Below are positions 23,582-31,409 of a stretch of DNA of 31,409 nucleotides, piece after piece; the stretch's first letter is position 1, and each line of letters begins with the position of its first letter. The stretch spans positions 43,729-75,137 of the forward strand of contig DBTZ01000022.1 of assembly GCA_002307315.1 (NCBI GenBank), read 5' to 3'. This stretch comes from Alphaproteobacteria bacterium UBA1303. GTDB taxonomy: Bacteria > Pseudomonadota > Alphaproteobacteria > Micropepsales > Micropepsaceae. A program made the translations under genes and the position numbers. The notes under the pieces are model-generated. The model searched no databases, was not told the origin of the DNA, and was given only the letters and a program-made list of their open reading frames with translations.

Positions 23582-23916
23582 TATTCCTTCTCCATCGTAC
23601 ATTGCAGCGGATGTTCGTGACGGCGGGCGATGTCGATTACCTGTGCCACCTTGGTCTCGGCTACCTCAAAGGTATAGACGCCGCAAACCCCCACGCCGCG
23701 ATGGTGGACGTTTAGCATGATCTCGATCGCCTCTTCGCGGCCTTTGCCGAAAATCTTTTCCAGGATATGCACGACAAACTCCATCGGGGTGTAGTCGTCA
23801 TTGAGCAGCAGCACCTTGTAAAGGCTGGGTCGTTTGGTTTTCTGCCGCGCCTGAGCAACCGCACCGGCGCCAGGGCCGCCGCTATCACCGCTCCGATCGT
23901 CTCTGCCGCCGCTCAT
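23581..23916 (-). CDS. clpS: ClpS, adaptor of the ClpAP protease
   Basis: The 111-residue adaptor recognises N-terminal destabilising residues and hands substrates to ClpA. The N-terminal 30 or so residues are a flexible Gly/Asp/Ser-rich stretch, then the folded domain with PSLYKVLLLNDDYTPMEFV, HRGVGVCGVYTFEVAETK and the final RHEHPLQCTMEKE. The NDDYTPMEFV part lines the substrate pocket in the family. The start at 23916 is the first good Met of the family length; the frame continues upstream, but through AT-rich sequence with a promoter at 23947-23976. The last base of its stop is the first base of clpA. Confidence 0.95.
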   Translation of the reverse strand: MSGGRDDRSGDSGGPGAGAVAQARQKTKRPSLYKVLLLNDDYTPMEFVVHILEKIFGKGREEAIEIMLNVHHRGVGVCGVYTFEVAETKVAQVIDIARRHEHPLQCTMEKE

Positions 23917-24221
23917 CGCTGTACCAGCATATCCGTTACGTTCGACATTATAATGAATATAAGGGGATGATGATAAGTATCTTAATCCGGAGGGGGTACG
24001 GCAGCAAAATATGGCCCGTGAAGGCCGAAAAAAATGTATTAGGGGCTGCCGAACTGAATGAAAACAAAGCAGAAACAAAAAAAGTGTCTATTTAGAAGGC
24101 GAACCCGGGGGGGGCGAGGATCGGGTTAACGGATACGGATGTCAAGACTTGCACATCCAGCCGCGATTTGTTCCTATTGCCATATGGTGACGCAACGGTT
24201 CCGGGGGGTATGGGGTACCGA
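23917..24221. other. 305-bp divergent intergenic region
   Basis: No gene is supported between clpS and the carboxypeptidase gene. The left part holds the clpS promoter. The rest includes a GGCC/GGCC mini-hairpin near 24015 with an A-tract in the wrong direction for a plus-strand terminator, and a G-rich stretch before the next start. No convincing plus-strand promoter was found. Confidence 0.6.
23947..23976 (-). promoter_or_regulatory. Candidate promoter of clpS-clpA
   Basis: On the minus strand a perfect TATAAT (23952-23947) lies 18 bases after TTATCA (23976-23971). The transcript would start about 23940, some 24 bases before the clpS ATG. The strong -10 in an AT-rich pocket is the main support. 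Confidence 0.45.
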
Positions 24222-25676
24222 ATGATTGACCGGTCGCGCGGCCGTTTCGGCCGAAACGCAAAAAAAATGTTTTCTGCGGCCTTGGTATTCGTTCTTGGGC
24301 TGACGGTGGCGTTTATTCCCGCTGCAGAAGCGCGCCATCGGGTGCGCTCGACGGCGGCGCGCATGCCGGCCAGCCGAACCGACCCGATCAAAGACGCGGC
24401 CCTGATCGTTGACGGCGTCAGCGGTAAGGTACTTTTTGCCCGCAATGCCGACGCCGCTCGCCATCCGGCTTCGCTCACCAAACTGATGACCGTCTATCTC
24501 TTGTTCGACGCCTTGAAAAAAGGCGCGATCAAAATGGACGACAATCTGACGTTTTCCTACCACGCGGCTAGGCAGAAGCCGACCAACATGCACATTGCCA
24601 CCGGGGAAAAGATGACGGTCGATACCGCCATCAACGCGTTGCTCGTGCGTTCGGCCAACGACGTGGCGGTAGCGGTGGCCGAGGCACTGGGCGGAACCGA
24701 AGCCCATTTCGCCGATATGATGAACGCCAAGGCGCGGGCGCTTGGCATGACGGACACATTCTATCGCAACGCTTCCGGCCTTCCCGACAATCTTCAGATC
24801 ACCACCGCCACCGACCTTGCGGTGCTGGCGCGGCATGTGGCCTACGATTTTCCCGAGTATTTCCACTATTTTTCGAAGCGCGATTTCACCTATCGCGGCA
24901 ATCGCTACGAAGGCCACGACAACCTGCTCGGCCGCTATGTCGGCGCCGACGGCATGAAGACCGGCTATACCGGCGCATCGGGTTTCAATCTGGTGACGTC
25001 GGTGACGCGCGGCAACGTCCACATCATCGGCGTTGTTATGGGCGGACGCACGGCGCCGCGTCGCGACTACGAAATGATGGCAATGTTGGACAATACGTTC
25101 GATTCCATCGCCAGAACGCCGACGCTGGTCGCGCACGCAAAGCTGCCGTGGGCTAACGGCAGAACCGGTGAAGCGACGGTTGCCTCTGCGGGTTTCGATA
25201 TCGCTCGCCCGATCACCGGCAGACTGTATAGGGTGTCTCCCGACCCGGACGACGAGGAGGCCGCAGAAACCCGTCCCGATTTTGAAGACGGCATAGTGCC
25301 GACACCGGCACCGCCCAAGCCGACGGTGGTCGCCGCCGTTCAGCCGGCGGAAAAGAACGTCCGCGCCGCCAAACCGATGTTGCGGCCGAAATCGGCCGAT
25401 ATCGATACGTCGGCGTTCGGGTTGCACGATTGGACGATTCAGATCGGCGCCTTTGCCGACCTTAAGCAGGCGCGGGCGCAGTTGTCGGCCTATGCGGAAA
25501 AATCGATGGACGTACTGGGGCAAGCGCAGAGAATCGTCGTTCCCTTCCAATCGCTCGACGGCAACTGGCTCTACCGTGCCCGGTTCGGTCCTTTTCTCGA
25601 ACACGAGGCGCGCCGCATCTGCGCCCGATTGACCGACCGCGGCCAGACCTGCTTCGCCGCCATCGCCACCCGTTGA
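24222..25676 (+). CDS. D-alanyl-D-alanine carboxypeptidase (PBP5/6 type) with C-terminal SPOR domain
   Basis: This secreted serine peptidase trims the terminal D-Ala from peptidoglycan pentapeptides. The 484-residue protein has a basic N-region, a hydrophobic core (MFSAALVFVLGLTVAFI) and an AEA-type cleavage site near residue 40. The three active-site motifs are Ser84-Leu-Thr-Lys87, Ser144-Ala-Asn146 and Lys246-Thr-Gly248. A Pro/Ala-rich linker follows. From about residue 403 there is a SPOR domain (DWTIQIGAFADLKQARAQL and on to the end), which binds denuded septal glycan and would place the enzyme at division sites. ATG 24222 has GGGG six bases upstream; upstream in-frame starts (24210, 24168) are less suitable. 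Confidence 0.93.
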   Translation: MIDRSRGRFGRNAKKMFSAALVFVLGLTVAFIPAAEARHRVRSTAARMPASRTDPIKDAALIVDGVSGKVLFARNADAARHPASLTKLMTVYLLFDALKKGAIKMDDNLTFSYHAARQKPTNMHIATGEKMTVDTAINALLVRSANDVAVAVAEALGGTEAHFADMMNAKARALGMTDTFYRNASGLPDNLQITTATDLAVLARHVAYDFPEYFHYFSKRDFTYRGNRYEGHDNLLGRYVGADGMKTGYTGASGFNLVTSVTRGNVHIIGVVMGGRTAPRRDYEMMAMLDNTFDSIARTPTLVAHAKLPWANGRTGEATVASAGFDIARPITGRLYRVSPDPDDEEAAETRPDFEDGIVPTPAPPKPTVVAAVQPAEKNVRAAKPMLRPKSADIDTSAFGLHDWTIQIGAFADLKQARAQLSAYAEKSMDVLGQAQRIVVPFQSLDGNWLYRARFGPFLEHEARRICARLTDRGQTCFAAIATR

Positions 25677-25730
25677 TGCGGCAGAATACGCTTGGCCGAC
25701 AGGTCGAACCGGCATATCAATGGCCGCAGG

Positions 25731-26582
25731 ATGACTGAAGACTTTCCCATTGTATCTGGCGTGTGCGAATTGCGCCAAAGTGTTGCCGCTTTCCGCAAAG
25801 CGGGGATGCGCGTCGGTCTGGTGCCGACGATGGGTGCGCTGCATGACGGGCACCTGTCGCTGTTGCACGAAGCCAAAAAGAGGGCGGATCGCGTTATCGT
25901 CAGTATTTTCGTCAATCCGACGCAGTTCGCACCGAACGAAGATTACGATTCCTATCCGCGCACGCTGAACGCCGATGCGGACAAGATTGCCGAAACCGGG
26001 GCTGCGGATCTGATTTTCGCACCGTCGGCCCGCGAAATGTACCCGACGAACTTCGCCACCGGTATTCTGGTCGGCGGCCCGGCACGGGGATTGGAAAGCG
26101 ATCATCGGCCGCATTTTTTCGCCGGCGTCGCCGTCATCGTCGCCAAGCTTCTGATCGCCGCGACACCCGACGTCGCCGTCTTCGGGGAAAAGGATTACCA
26201 GCAGTTGCTGGTGGTGCGGCGGCTGACTGCCGATCTCGGATTGCCGGTCGAAATCGTCGGCGCCCCGATCCTGCGCGATGCCGACGGTTTGGCGATGAGT
26301 TCGCGCAACGTCTATCTGTCCCAAGCCGAGCACGCCGTCGCAGTGCGGATGAATGCGGTGCTCAAGCAGACGGGCGATTCCTTGCGCCGAGGAACCGCAA
26401 TCGTTGAGGCCGAAGCGGACGGCAAGCGCGCCCTTCTCGATGCGGGTTTCCAATCGGTCGATTATGTGGCGGTGCGCGATGCCGCGACGCTGGGCGCGCT
26501 GGAAACGCTCGACCGGCCGGCCAGACTGCTTGCCGCCGCCAAGATCGGCCGCACCCGTCTGATCGACAACATGGCGGTGTAA
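25731..26582 (+). CDS. panC: Pantothenate synthetase (pantoate-beta-alanine ligase)
   Basis: PanC joins pantoate and beta-alanine with ATP via pantoyl-adenylate to make pantothenate (vitamin B5, the coenzyme A precursor). The 283-residue length is normal. The nucleotide-binding HxGH-type motif is MGALHDGHLSLL (His38, His41), VNPTQFAPNEDYDSYPRTL is the pantoate-binding region, and MSSRN (Met189-Asn193) is the KMSKS-like loop. FGEKDYQQLLVVRRL is also conserved. The start at 25731 fits the family; the Shine-Dalgarno is weak, and a TTG at 25692 would add 13 residues. The end lies five bases from the convergent S9 peptidase stop. Confidence 0.95.
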   Translation: MTEDFPIVSGVCELRQSVAAFRKAGMRVGLVPTMGALHDGHLSLLHEAKKRADRVIVSIFVNPTQFAPNEDYDSYPRTLNADADKIAETGAADLIFAPSAREMYPTNFATGILVGGPARGLESDHRPHFFAGVAVIVAKLLIAATPDVAVFGEKDYQQLLVVRRLTADLGLPVEIVGAPILRDADGLAMSSRNVYLSQAEHAVAVRMNAVLKQTGDSLRRGTAIVEAEADGKRALLDAGFQSVDYVAVRDAATLGALETLDRPARLLAAAKIGRTRLIDNMAV

Positions 26583-26587
26583 CCGGA

Positions 26588-28639
26588 TCATTTTCCGGTC
26601 CAGCGATTCAGCCAATCGAGCACCGTTTTATGCCACAGCACCGAATTTTGGGGTTTCAGCACCCAGTGGTTCTCGTCGGGGAAAAATAGGAATTTGCTTT
26701 CGATCCCCAGGCGTTGCAACGCGGTGAAGGCGCCGATTCCCTGCGCCAGCGGAATGCGGAAATCCTTATCCCCGTGGATCACCAGCATCGGCTTCTTCCA
26801 TTGCTTAACGTGGGATGCCGGGTTGAATTTTTCGTAGTTCTCCGGCACGTCGTAGAAAGCGCCGCCGCGTTCCCATTCGTCGAACCACAATTCCTCGGTC
26901 GAGTAGCCCATACCATGCGCGTCGAACACCCCGTCGTGATCGACCAGACATTTCCACGGTTCGTTCCACTGGCTGGCGATCCAGGCGACCATGAATCCGC
27001 CATAGGAAGCGCCGAGCGCACAGGCGCGGGTTTCGTCGAGAAACGGGTACTTGCCGAGCGCATGGGCCCAGCCTTTTTTTAGATCTTCCAGCGGCCGGTC
27101 GCCCCAGTGCCCGCTGATCGAGTCGGTGAAGTCCTGGCCGTAGCCGGTCGAGCCGTGGAAATCGATCATCACTACCGCATAGCCGGCGTTGGCGAAGATT
27201 TGCGGGTTCCAGCGATAGCTCCAGCTATTGCCGAACGAGCCTTGCGGCCCGCCGTGAATCAGAAACGCCACCGGATATTTGACACCGGATCGGTAACCGG
27301 CCGGCTCGACCACGACGCCCTGCACCTCTTCGTCGTTCCAGCCTTTGAAGCGGAAACGTTCCCTATCGCCCCAAACCACGCCCGTCAGCGCCTCGACATT
27401 GGCGTTCGTAAGCTGCTGCGGTTTGCCGCCGGCAAGGCCGATGGCGAACAATTGCGCCGGGCTATGCAAATTCGTCGATGCATAGACAATGCCGTTCGTG
27501 CCGACATCGAAGGCACCGACGGTGCCTTTATCGGTCAGCGCCGCAACCGTCCCGCGCGCCATCTCGACGGCGAACAGCTTGGCCTGCCCTTCCTCCATAG
27601 CGGTGACGTACAGTGTTTCGCCGTCGGGCGAGAATGCCGCGCCGTCCGCCGAACGATCCCACGTCGGCAGCAGTTCGCGGCTGTCGCCCGTCGTAAAGTC
27701 GCGCACCATAATGCCGAAGCGATCGGATTCGAAGCCGGGACGCTTCATCGCGCGATAGACCACCGTCTTGCCGTCGGGCGAGAATAGCGGCGCGGCATCC
27801 CACGCCTTATTGGCCTCGGTCAAATTCTTTGGCCTGGCGGAAGCGTCGATCGGCACCTGCCAAATGTCGAAATTGGTGGTCCACGGCTCGTCTTTGCCCG
27901 CCCATTTGGCCGAGAACAGCACGATCTTGCCATCCGGCGAAATCGCAAAATCGACATTGCCGCCGAACGGCTTGTTCGGACAATCGCCGTCGAACCCGGG
28001 CATCAAATCGACCGGACTGGCGCCTTCGATCTTCATCGCGAACAAATGGTTGCGGGTGCCGTCGGCCCAGGCGTCCCAATGGCGCACGAACAACCGGTCG
28101 TAGAGCTGTCCCGACACCTTGGACTTGGACTTTGCGTCAAGCCGCGCCTTGGTACAGGCGATATCCGGACAATCGGGAAATACCGCCATCGACAACACCA
28201 ACGTCTTGCCGTCGGGCGCAATCGAAAAGGCACCGACATCGAGCGGCAGCGCAGTCACCGCCTCGGCTTTTTCTCCGTCAAGATCGGTGCGAAAAATCTG
28301 CGCCGTATCGCCGTTTCGACTCGACAGAAAATAAATCGACTTGCCGTCGGGCGACCAGCGTCCGGCGGACGCACCGCCTTGGGAAATCGCCAGTTTCCGC
28401 GCCGCTTTGGTCTTGGTATCGACGAGCCATAGCGACATCACGCCCTGATTGCCCTCGTAATCGACCGAGCGCACCGAATAAAGAACAGTGCGCCCGTCGG
28501 GCGAAACCTTGGGATCGTCGATCCGATCCAGCGTTGCCAATAGGCGGGCATCGAACATCTTCGCCGGTGCGGCGGCAACCGGCGCGATTGCACACAACGC
28601 TGTGGCGGCGGAAAGGGCAAACAGGAACATGGCGTTCAT
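26588..28639 (-). CDS. Secreted S9-family (prolyl oligopeptidase-like) peptidase
   Basis: The 683-residue protein has a signal peptide (FLFALSAATALCAIAPVAAA, cleavage near residue 24), then a beta-propeller. Repeated SPDGK / SPDG motifs (at least seven) mark TolB/PD40-type propeller blades. The C-terminal alpha/beta hydrolase domain has the triad Ser545 (GASYGGF), Asp626 (HGDKDFRIP) and His658 (DENHW). The layout matches S9C/dipeptidyl- or acylaminoacyl-peptidase enzymes that process peptides in the periplasm; the exact cleavage preference is not readable. A CPDIAC pair in the propeller may form a disulfide. The gene is monocistronic and converges on panC. Confidence 0.9.
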   Translation of the reverse strand: MNAMFLFALSAATALCAIAPVAAAPAKMFDARLLATLDRIDDPKVSPDGRTVLYSVRSVDYEGNQGVMSLWLVDTKTKAARKLAISQGGASAGRWSPDGKSIYFLSSRNGDTAQIFRTDLDGEKAEAVTALPLDVGAFSIAPDGKTLVLSMAVFPDCPDIACTKARLDAKSKSKVSGQLYDRLFVRHWDAWADGTRNHLFAMKIEGASPVDLMPGFDGDCPNKPFGGNVDFAISPDGKIVLFSAKWAGKDEPWTTNFDIWQVPIDASARPKNLTEANKAWDAAPLFSPDGKTVVYRAMKRPGFESDRFGIMVRDFTTGDSRELLPTWDRSADGAAFSPDGETLYVTAMEEGQAKLFAVEMARGTVAALTDKGTVGAFDVGTNGIVYASTNLHSPAQLFAIGLAGGKPQQLTNANVEALTGVVWGDRERFRFKGWNDEEVQGVVVEPAGYRSGVKYPVAFLIHGGPQGSFGNSWSYRWNPQIFANAGYAVVMIDFHGSTGYGQDFTDSISGHWGDRPLEDLKKGWAHALGKYPFLDETRACALGASYGGFMVAWIASQWNEPWKCLVDHDGVFDAHGMGYSTEELWFDEWERGGAFYDVPENYEKFNPASHVKQWKKPMLVIHGDKDFRIPLAQGIGAFTALQRLGIESKFLFFPDENHWVLKPQNSVLWHKTVLDWLNRWTGK

Positions 28640-28731
28640 CTTGGGCGAGCTTCCGAGGGCGGCGGTTCTTCATACTGCCCTAAACGGCGGACGAGAACCG
28701 CAAAATATGCACGACATTAGGCGAACAAACG

Positions 28732-28756
28732 CAATATCTTGATCTTTGTTTGCACT
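28732..28756 (-). repeat. 25-bp repeat, copy 2 (inverted relative to 11036-11060)
   Basis: Read on the minus strand it is AGTGCAAACAAAGATCAA plus GATATTG, one mismatch from the copy at 11036-11060. It lies 93 bases upstream of the S9 peptidase start and 60 bases before the start chosen for the DUF1697 gene, in the promoter space of both. Confidence 0.75.
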
Positions 28757-28815
28757 TTTCCCGAATCCCCCCCCGGCAACAGTCTTGGCATTGCGAAGTT
28801 TCTCGAGGACATTCT

Positions 28816-29511
28816 ATGGCGGGTTTCGCCGGCTTGGATAAGCCGGAGGAAAAGCGCTATGAGATTCGCCGCAGGCAGCAACGTCGATCCCTCATGGCAG
28901 TTTTCGTCGCCCTCTTGCGCGGCATCAATATGGGTGGGCACAACCGGCTCGCAATGGCGGATTTGCGTGCGCTGGCGGAGGAAATCGGTTTTGCCGCACC
29001 GCGGACCCTGCTGAATTCCGGCAATCTGATCTTCGCAAGCCGCAACCGCCTCATCCCGGCGCTGGAAGCAACCATCGAACGAGAGATCGAAAACCGATTC
29101 GGCCTAAACGGCAGCGTTATGGTTCGGACCTTGATGGAATGGCGCGGTATCGTCGCCGACAACCCATTTCGCGTCGAAGCGAAAGCCGGTAAGCTGGCGG
29201 TGATTTTCCTCAAATCCAAACCGTCGCGCGCCGCCGCCCGCGCGCTGGAGGCCGCAGTCACCGGCAGCGAATATTTCGAAATCCGCGACCGCGAGTTGTA
29301 CGCAGTTTATCCCGACGGTTTCGGTAAATCGAAATTCACTCTGCCGGCGATATGCCGCGTCTTAAACACCGACGGCACCGCGCGGGGCTGGAGTACGGTG
29401 CTGAGAATCGCGGCGCTGCTCGAACCGCCCGAACCTCCGCTGCCGCCGAAGCCATTACCGAAGGCCCTGCGCCTCCGCGCGGCCTATGCCAAGTGCAAAA
29501 TGCCTCGGTGA
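28816..29511 (+). CDS. DUF1697 family protein
   Basis: The DUF1697 core starts with MAVFVALLRGINMGGHNRLAMADLRA, continues with TLLNSGNLIFAS and an IEREIENRFGLN helix, and includes an FLKSKPSR segment and GFGKSKFTLPAI near the end. The family is cytoplasmic and uncharacterised. The C-terminus is Pro- and Arg/Lys-rich (PPEPPLPPKPLPKALRLR). By family alignment translation would start at ATG 28894 (205 residues). However, the ATG at 28816 has GAGG seven bases upstream, whereas 28894 has no Shine-Dalgarno, so 28816 is given, adding 26 Arg/Glu-rich residues (231 in total). The true start needs experimental or comparative support. Confidence 0.85.
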   Translation: MAGFAGLDKPEEKRYEIRRRQQRRSLMAVFVALLRGINMGGHNRLAMADLRALAEEIGFAAPRTLLNSGNLIFASRNRLIPALEATIEREIENRFGLNGSVMVRTLMEWRGIVADNPFRVEAKAGKLAVIFLKSKPSRAAARALEAAVTGSEYFEIRDRELYAVYPDGFGKSKFTLPAICRVLNTDGTARGWSTVLRIAALLEPPEPPLPPKPLPKALRLRAAYAKCKMPR

Positions 29512-29614
29512 CCGGCAACAGAGTAATTTCGATACAAAAATAAAGGTCAATTCACGCGACGCGACACGTGGAACGGTCTATTCCTGCGTGGGCTTGGGGA
29601 ACGAAGGAACGAAC

Positions 29615-30247
29615 ATGCCCGATTTTCCCAAGGTTGCCGTCTGTTTTCCGTCCGCCGATCAAGTGCATGCCGCCTTTGCCTTGTCGCTGGCCGGTTTGTG
29701 TCAGGAACTCCACCCGATAAAAGCAACGGTGGTCAACGCCAAAAGTTCCATCGTCGCGGTGGCGCGCAACAACGCGGTCGAAAAGGCAAAAACCTTCGGT
29801 GCCGATTACCTGCTGTTTCTCGACAGCGATATGGTGTTTCCCAAGGACACCCTGCGTCGCCTGTTGAAGCACGACAAGGACATCGTCGGCGCCGTCTACA
29901 CCAAACGCCTGCCGCCCTACTCGCTGCTCGGCGATGCGCTTCCCGTCGAACCGCCCGCGCCCGCGCACACGCCGGAACTGGCGGAGATGGTCAGACTGCC
30001 CACCGGATGCATGCTGATTGCGATGCGCGTTTTCGCAGCGCTGCCCCAACCCTATTTCCGTTTCGGCATCGACGCGGCGAATGGTGCCATTCTAGGCGAG
30101 GATTACGCCTTCTGCGACGATGCGCGAAAGGCCGGATTCCACATCTGGGCCGATTTGAAGCTGTCGCTGGAAATCGGTCATATCGGACAGCAGGTGTGCC
30201 GTGTCCCCCGCATTCTGATGGATCAGATGCGGCCGGAGGAGGCGTAA
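29615..30247 (+). CDS. Small GT-A glycosyltransferase-like protein
   Basis: The 210-residue protein has a nucleotide-sugar-binding (GT-A) look: an N-terminal strand KVAVCFPSADQVHAAFALSL, RNNAVEKA, and LLFLDSDMVFP with a DxD-type motif at Asp70-Ser-Asp72. Further features are DIVGAVYTKR, LPTGCMLIAM and EDYAFCDDARKAGFHIWAD, the usual acceptor-side acidic segment. No transmembrane helix or signal peptide is seen, and it is shorter than typical GT2 enzymes, so sugar and acceptor are unknown. AAGGA lies before ATG 29615; the longer upstream frame is rejected. It is an isolated gene between DUF1697 and aspS, with no polysaccharide cluster around it. Confidence 0.8.
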   Translation: MPDFPKVAVCFPSADQVHAAFALSLAGLCQELHPIKATVVNAKSSIVAVARNNAVEKAKTFGADYLLFLDSDMVFPKDTLRRLLKHDKDIVGAVYTKRLPPYSLLGDALPVEPPAPAHTPELAEMVRLPTGCMLIAMRVFAALPQPYFRFGIDAANGAILGEDYAFCDDARKAGFHIWADLKLSLEIGHIGQQVCRVPRILMDQMRPEEA

Positions 30248-30253
30248 CGGGAG

Positions 30254-31409
30254 TTACTTCTCCGGCGCGACCACCCGGATGTGCAGCTCGCGCAGCTGCT
30301 TCAGTGTGGCTTCGGCCGGCGCGTTCATCATCAGATCTTCCGCCTTCTGGTTCATCGGGAACAGGATGACGTCGCGTAGGTTATCCGCACCCGCCAGCAG
30401 CATCACCATGCGGTCGATGCCCGGCGCAAAGCCGCCATGCGGCGGCGCGCCGTAGCGGAACGCATTCAGCATGCCGGCGAATTTCTCTTCGGTTTCCTCG
30501 CGCGCATAGCCCGCAATCTCGAACGCCTTCAGCATCACCTCGGGATCGTGGTTGCGGATGGCGCCCGAAGAAAGCTCGATGCCGTTGCAGACGATGTCGT
30601 ACTGATAGGCCTTGATGCCCAAAAGGGTGTCGCGGTCGTCCGGCGACAAGCCGAGGAATTTTTCGCGGTCGAACTGCGGCATCGAGAACGGATTGTGCGA
30701 GAAGATGATTTTCTTCTCTTCCTCGTCCCATTCGTACATGGGAAAATCGACGATCCAGCAGAATTTGAAAGCGTTCGGCTCGATCAGGTTCAGATCCTGG
30801 CCCAGCCGGATGCGCGCCTGCCCCGCCACCGTCGCGGCCCGGTTCGGCTTGGCGTCGGCGACGAAGAACACCGCATCGCCAGCCTTGAGACCGGCGGCCG
30901 CCGCCAGCGCGGCTTGCGCTTCCGGGGCCAAAAACTTGGCGATCGGTCCCTTGCCGGTGGGAACGCCACCGACATCCTCGAACACGATATAGCCGAGGCC
31001 GGGCACGCCCAAATCGCTGCGCGCCCACTCGTTAAGTTTGTCGAACCACGAGCGCGGCTGACCGGCCGCCCCCGGCGCCGGAATGGCGCGCACCGTCTTG
31101 CCCTTGAACGCCTTGAACGACACATCCTCGCGGGCGAACACCTCGGACACATCCGAAATCACGATGGGGTTGCGCAAGTCCGGCTTGTCTATGCCGTATT
31201 TCAGCATCGCTTCGTCATAAGGAATGCGCGCAAAAGGCGCCGGCGAAACCGTCCTGCCGGCGGCGAATTCCTCGAACACGCCGTGCAACACCGGCTCGAT
31301 GGCGGTGAACACGTCCTCTTGCGTGACGAAGCTCATCTCCAAGTCGAGCTGATAGAACTCGCCGGGCGAACGGTCGGCGCGGGCATCCTCGTCGCGGAAA
31401 CACGGCGCG
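30254..31409 (-). CDS. aspS: Aspartyl-tRNA synthetase, C-terminal part
   Basis: The gene runs off the right edge; 384 complete codons are present of a protein usually near 590-600 residues. The first visible residues (CFRDEDARADRSPGEFYQLDLE) are motif 2 of class II synthetases, which binds ATP. The middle (LNEWARSDLGVPGLGYIVF, GPIAKFL) is the bacterial GAD insertion, and motif 3 is FAPGIDRMVMLLAG with the conserved Arg. The enzyme charges tRNA-Asp. Many alphaproteobacterial versions also charge tRNA-Asn for later amidation, but the anticodon-binding domain that would tell lies outside. It converges on the glycosyltransferase-like gene with a six-base gap. Confidence 0.96.
   Translation of the reverse strand, partial: APCFRDEDARADRSPGEFYQLDLEMSFVTQEDVFTAIEPVLHGVFEEFAAGRTVSPAPFARIPYDEAMLKYGIDKPDLRNPIVISDVSEVFAREDVSFKAFKGKTVRAIPAPGAAGQPRSWFDKLNEWARSDLGVPGLGYIVFEDVGGVPTGKGPIAKFLAPEAQAALAAAAGLKAGDAVFFVADAKPNRAATVAGQARIRLGQDLNLIEPNAFKFCWIVDFPMYEWDEEEKKIIFSHNPFSMPQFDREKFLGLSPDDRDTLLGIKAYQYDIVCNGIELSSGAIRNHDPEVMLKAFEIAGYAREETEEKFAGMLNAFRYGAPPHGGFAPGIDRMVMLLAGADNLRDVILFPMNQKAEDLMMNAPAEATLKQLRELHIRVVAPEK

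Noticed and set aside
21548..23620. Very long open frame on the plus strand (about 690 codons) across clpA
   Set aside because: It is the antisense frame of clpA, kept open by GC-rich codons. ClpA motifs on the other strand are unambiguous, and the translation is low in complexity and Asp/Arg/Gly-rich.
24013..24040. GGCC hairpin followed by A-tract as a terminator
   Set aside because: The 4-bp stem is weak, and the A-tract would give U residues only before the stem on the minus strand.
24174..26615. About 813-codon open frame on the minus strand
   Set aside because: Antisense of the carboxypeptidase and panC genes, both of which show clear catalytic motifs. The translated product has no recognisable domain.
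30244..30257. GTAAC/GTTAC inverted repeat at the glycosyltransferase-like / aspS junction
   Set aside because: Only 5 bp, and mostly a consequence of two facing TAA stop codons.

Overview
The window looks like the chromosome of an alphaproteobacterium, probably of the Rhodospirillales type. The evidence is high GC with GC-rich third codon positions, and gene orders typical of that class: a PyrC-like gene followed by plsY, dprA, topA and rnr; mutY, a DUF721/DciA gene, a DsbA-like gene and smc; and an ATP synthase Fo operon (atpI-B-E-F'-F) that carries both b' and b and is separated from the F1 genes. The genus assignment is inference. No rRNA, tRNA or CRISPR array was seen.

Layout. 1-7624 (+) is a compact housekeeping run: the 3' part of a dihydroorotase-like gene, plsY, dprA, topA and rnr. 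A small minus-strand gene overlaps the 3' end of dprA. 7625-11083 is an accessory island. It holds a two-gene minus-strand operon (a small membrane-anchored protein and a protein resembling the AbiU2 type of HEPN protein), a ParDE toxin-antitoxin pair and a MazEF-type pair (DUF3018 antitoxin plus MazF/PemK toxin). A repeat family with a palindromic core marks the junctions of these modules, and parDE lies between two near-identical direct copies. 11084-18367 holds mutY (-), two paralogous membrane-anchored DsbA-like proteins on either side of a DciA-like gene, smc, and a short ferritin-like gene (-). The second DsbA-like protein has an unexpected cytoplasmic N-terminal domain resembling YqeY.

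18658-21148 (+) is the Fo operon, with a good candidate promoter and a strong terminator. 21245-23916 (-) is clpS-clpA, joined by overlapping stop and start codons. 24222-31409 holds a D-alanyl-D-alanine carboxypeptidase with a SPOR domain, panC, a secreted S9 peptidase (-), a DUF1697 protein, a small GT-A glycosyltransferase-like protein, and the C-terminal two thirds of aspartyl-tRNA synthetase (-).

Most of the window is ordinary core metabolism: phospholipid synthesis, DNA uptake and repair, topology, RNA decay, chromosome organisation, ATP synthesis, proteolysis, cell-wall trimming, pantothenate synthesis and translation. The points most worth a second look are the repeat-bounded defence/toxin-antitoxin cassettes, the YqeY-transmembrane-DsbA fusion, the PyrC-like protein lacking expected catalytic and metal residues, the EncFtn-like half-ferritin, and a 25-bp sequence present twice in inverted orientation 17.7 kb apart.
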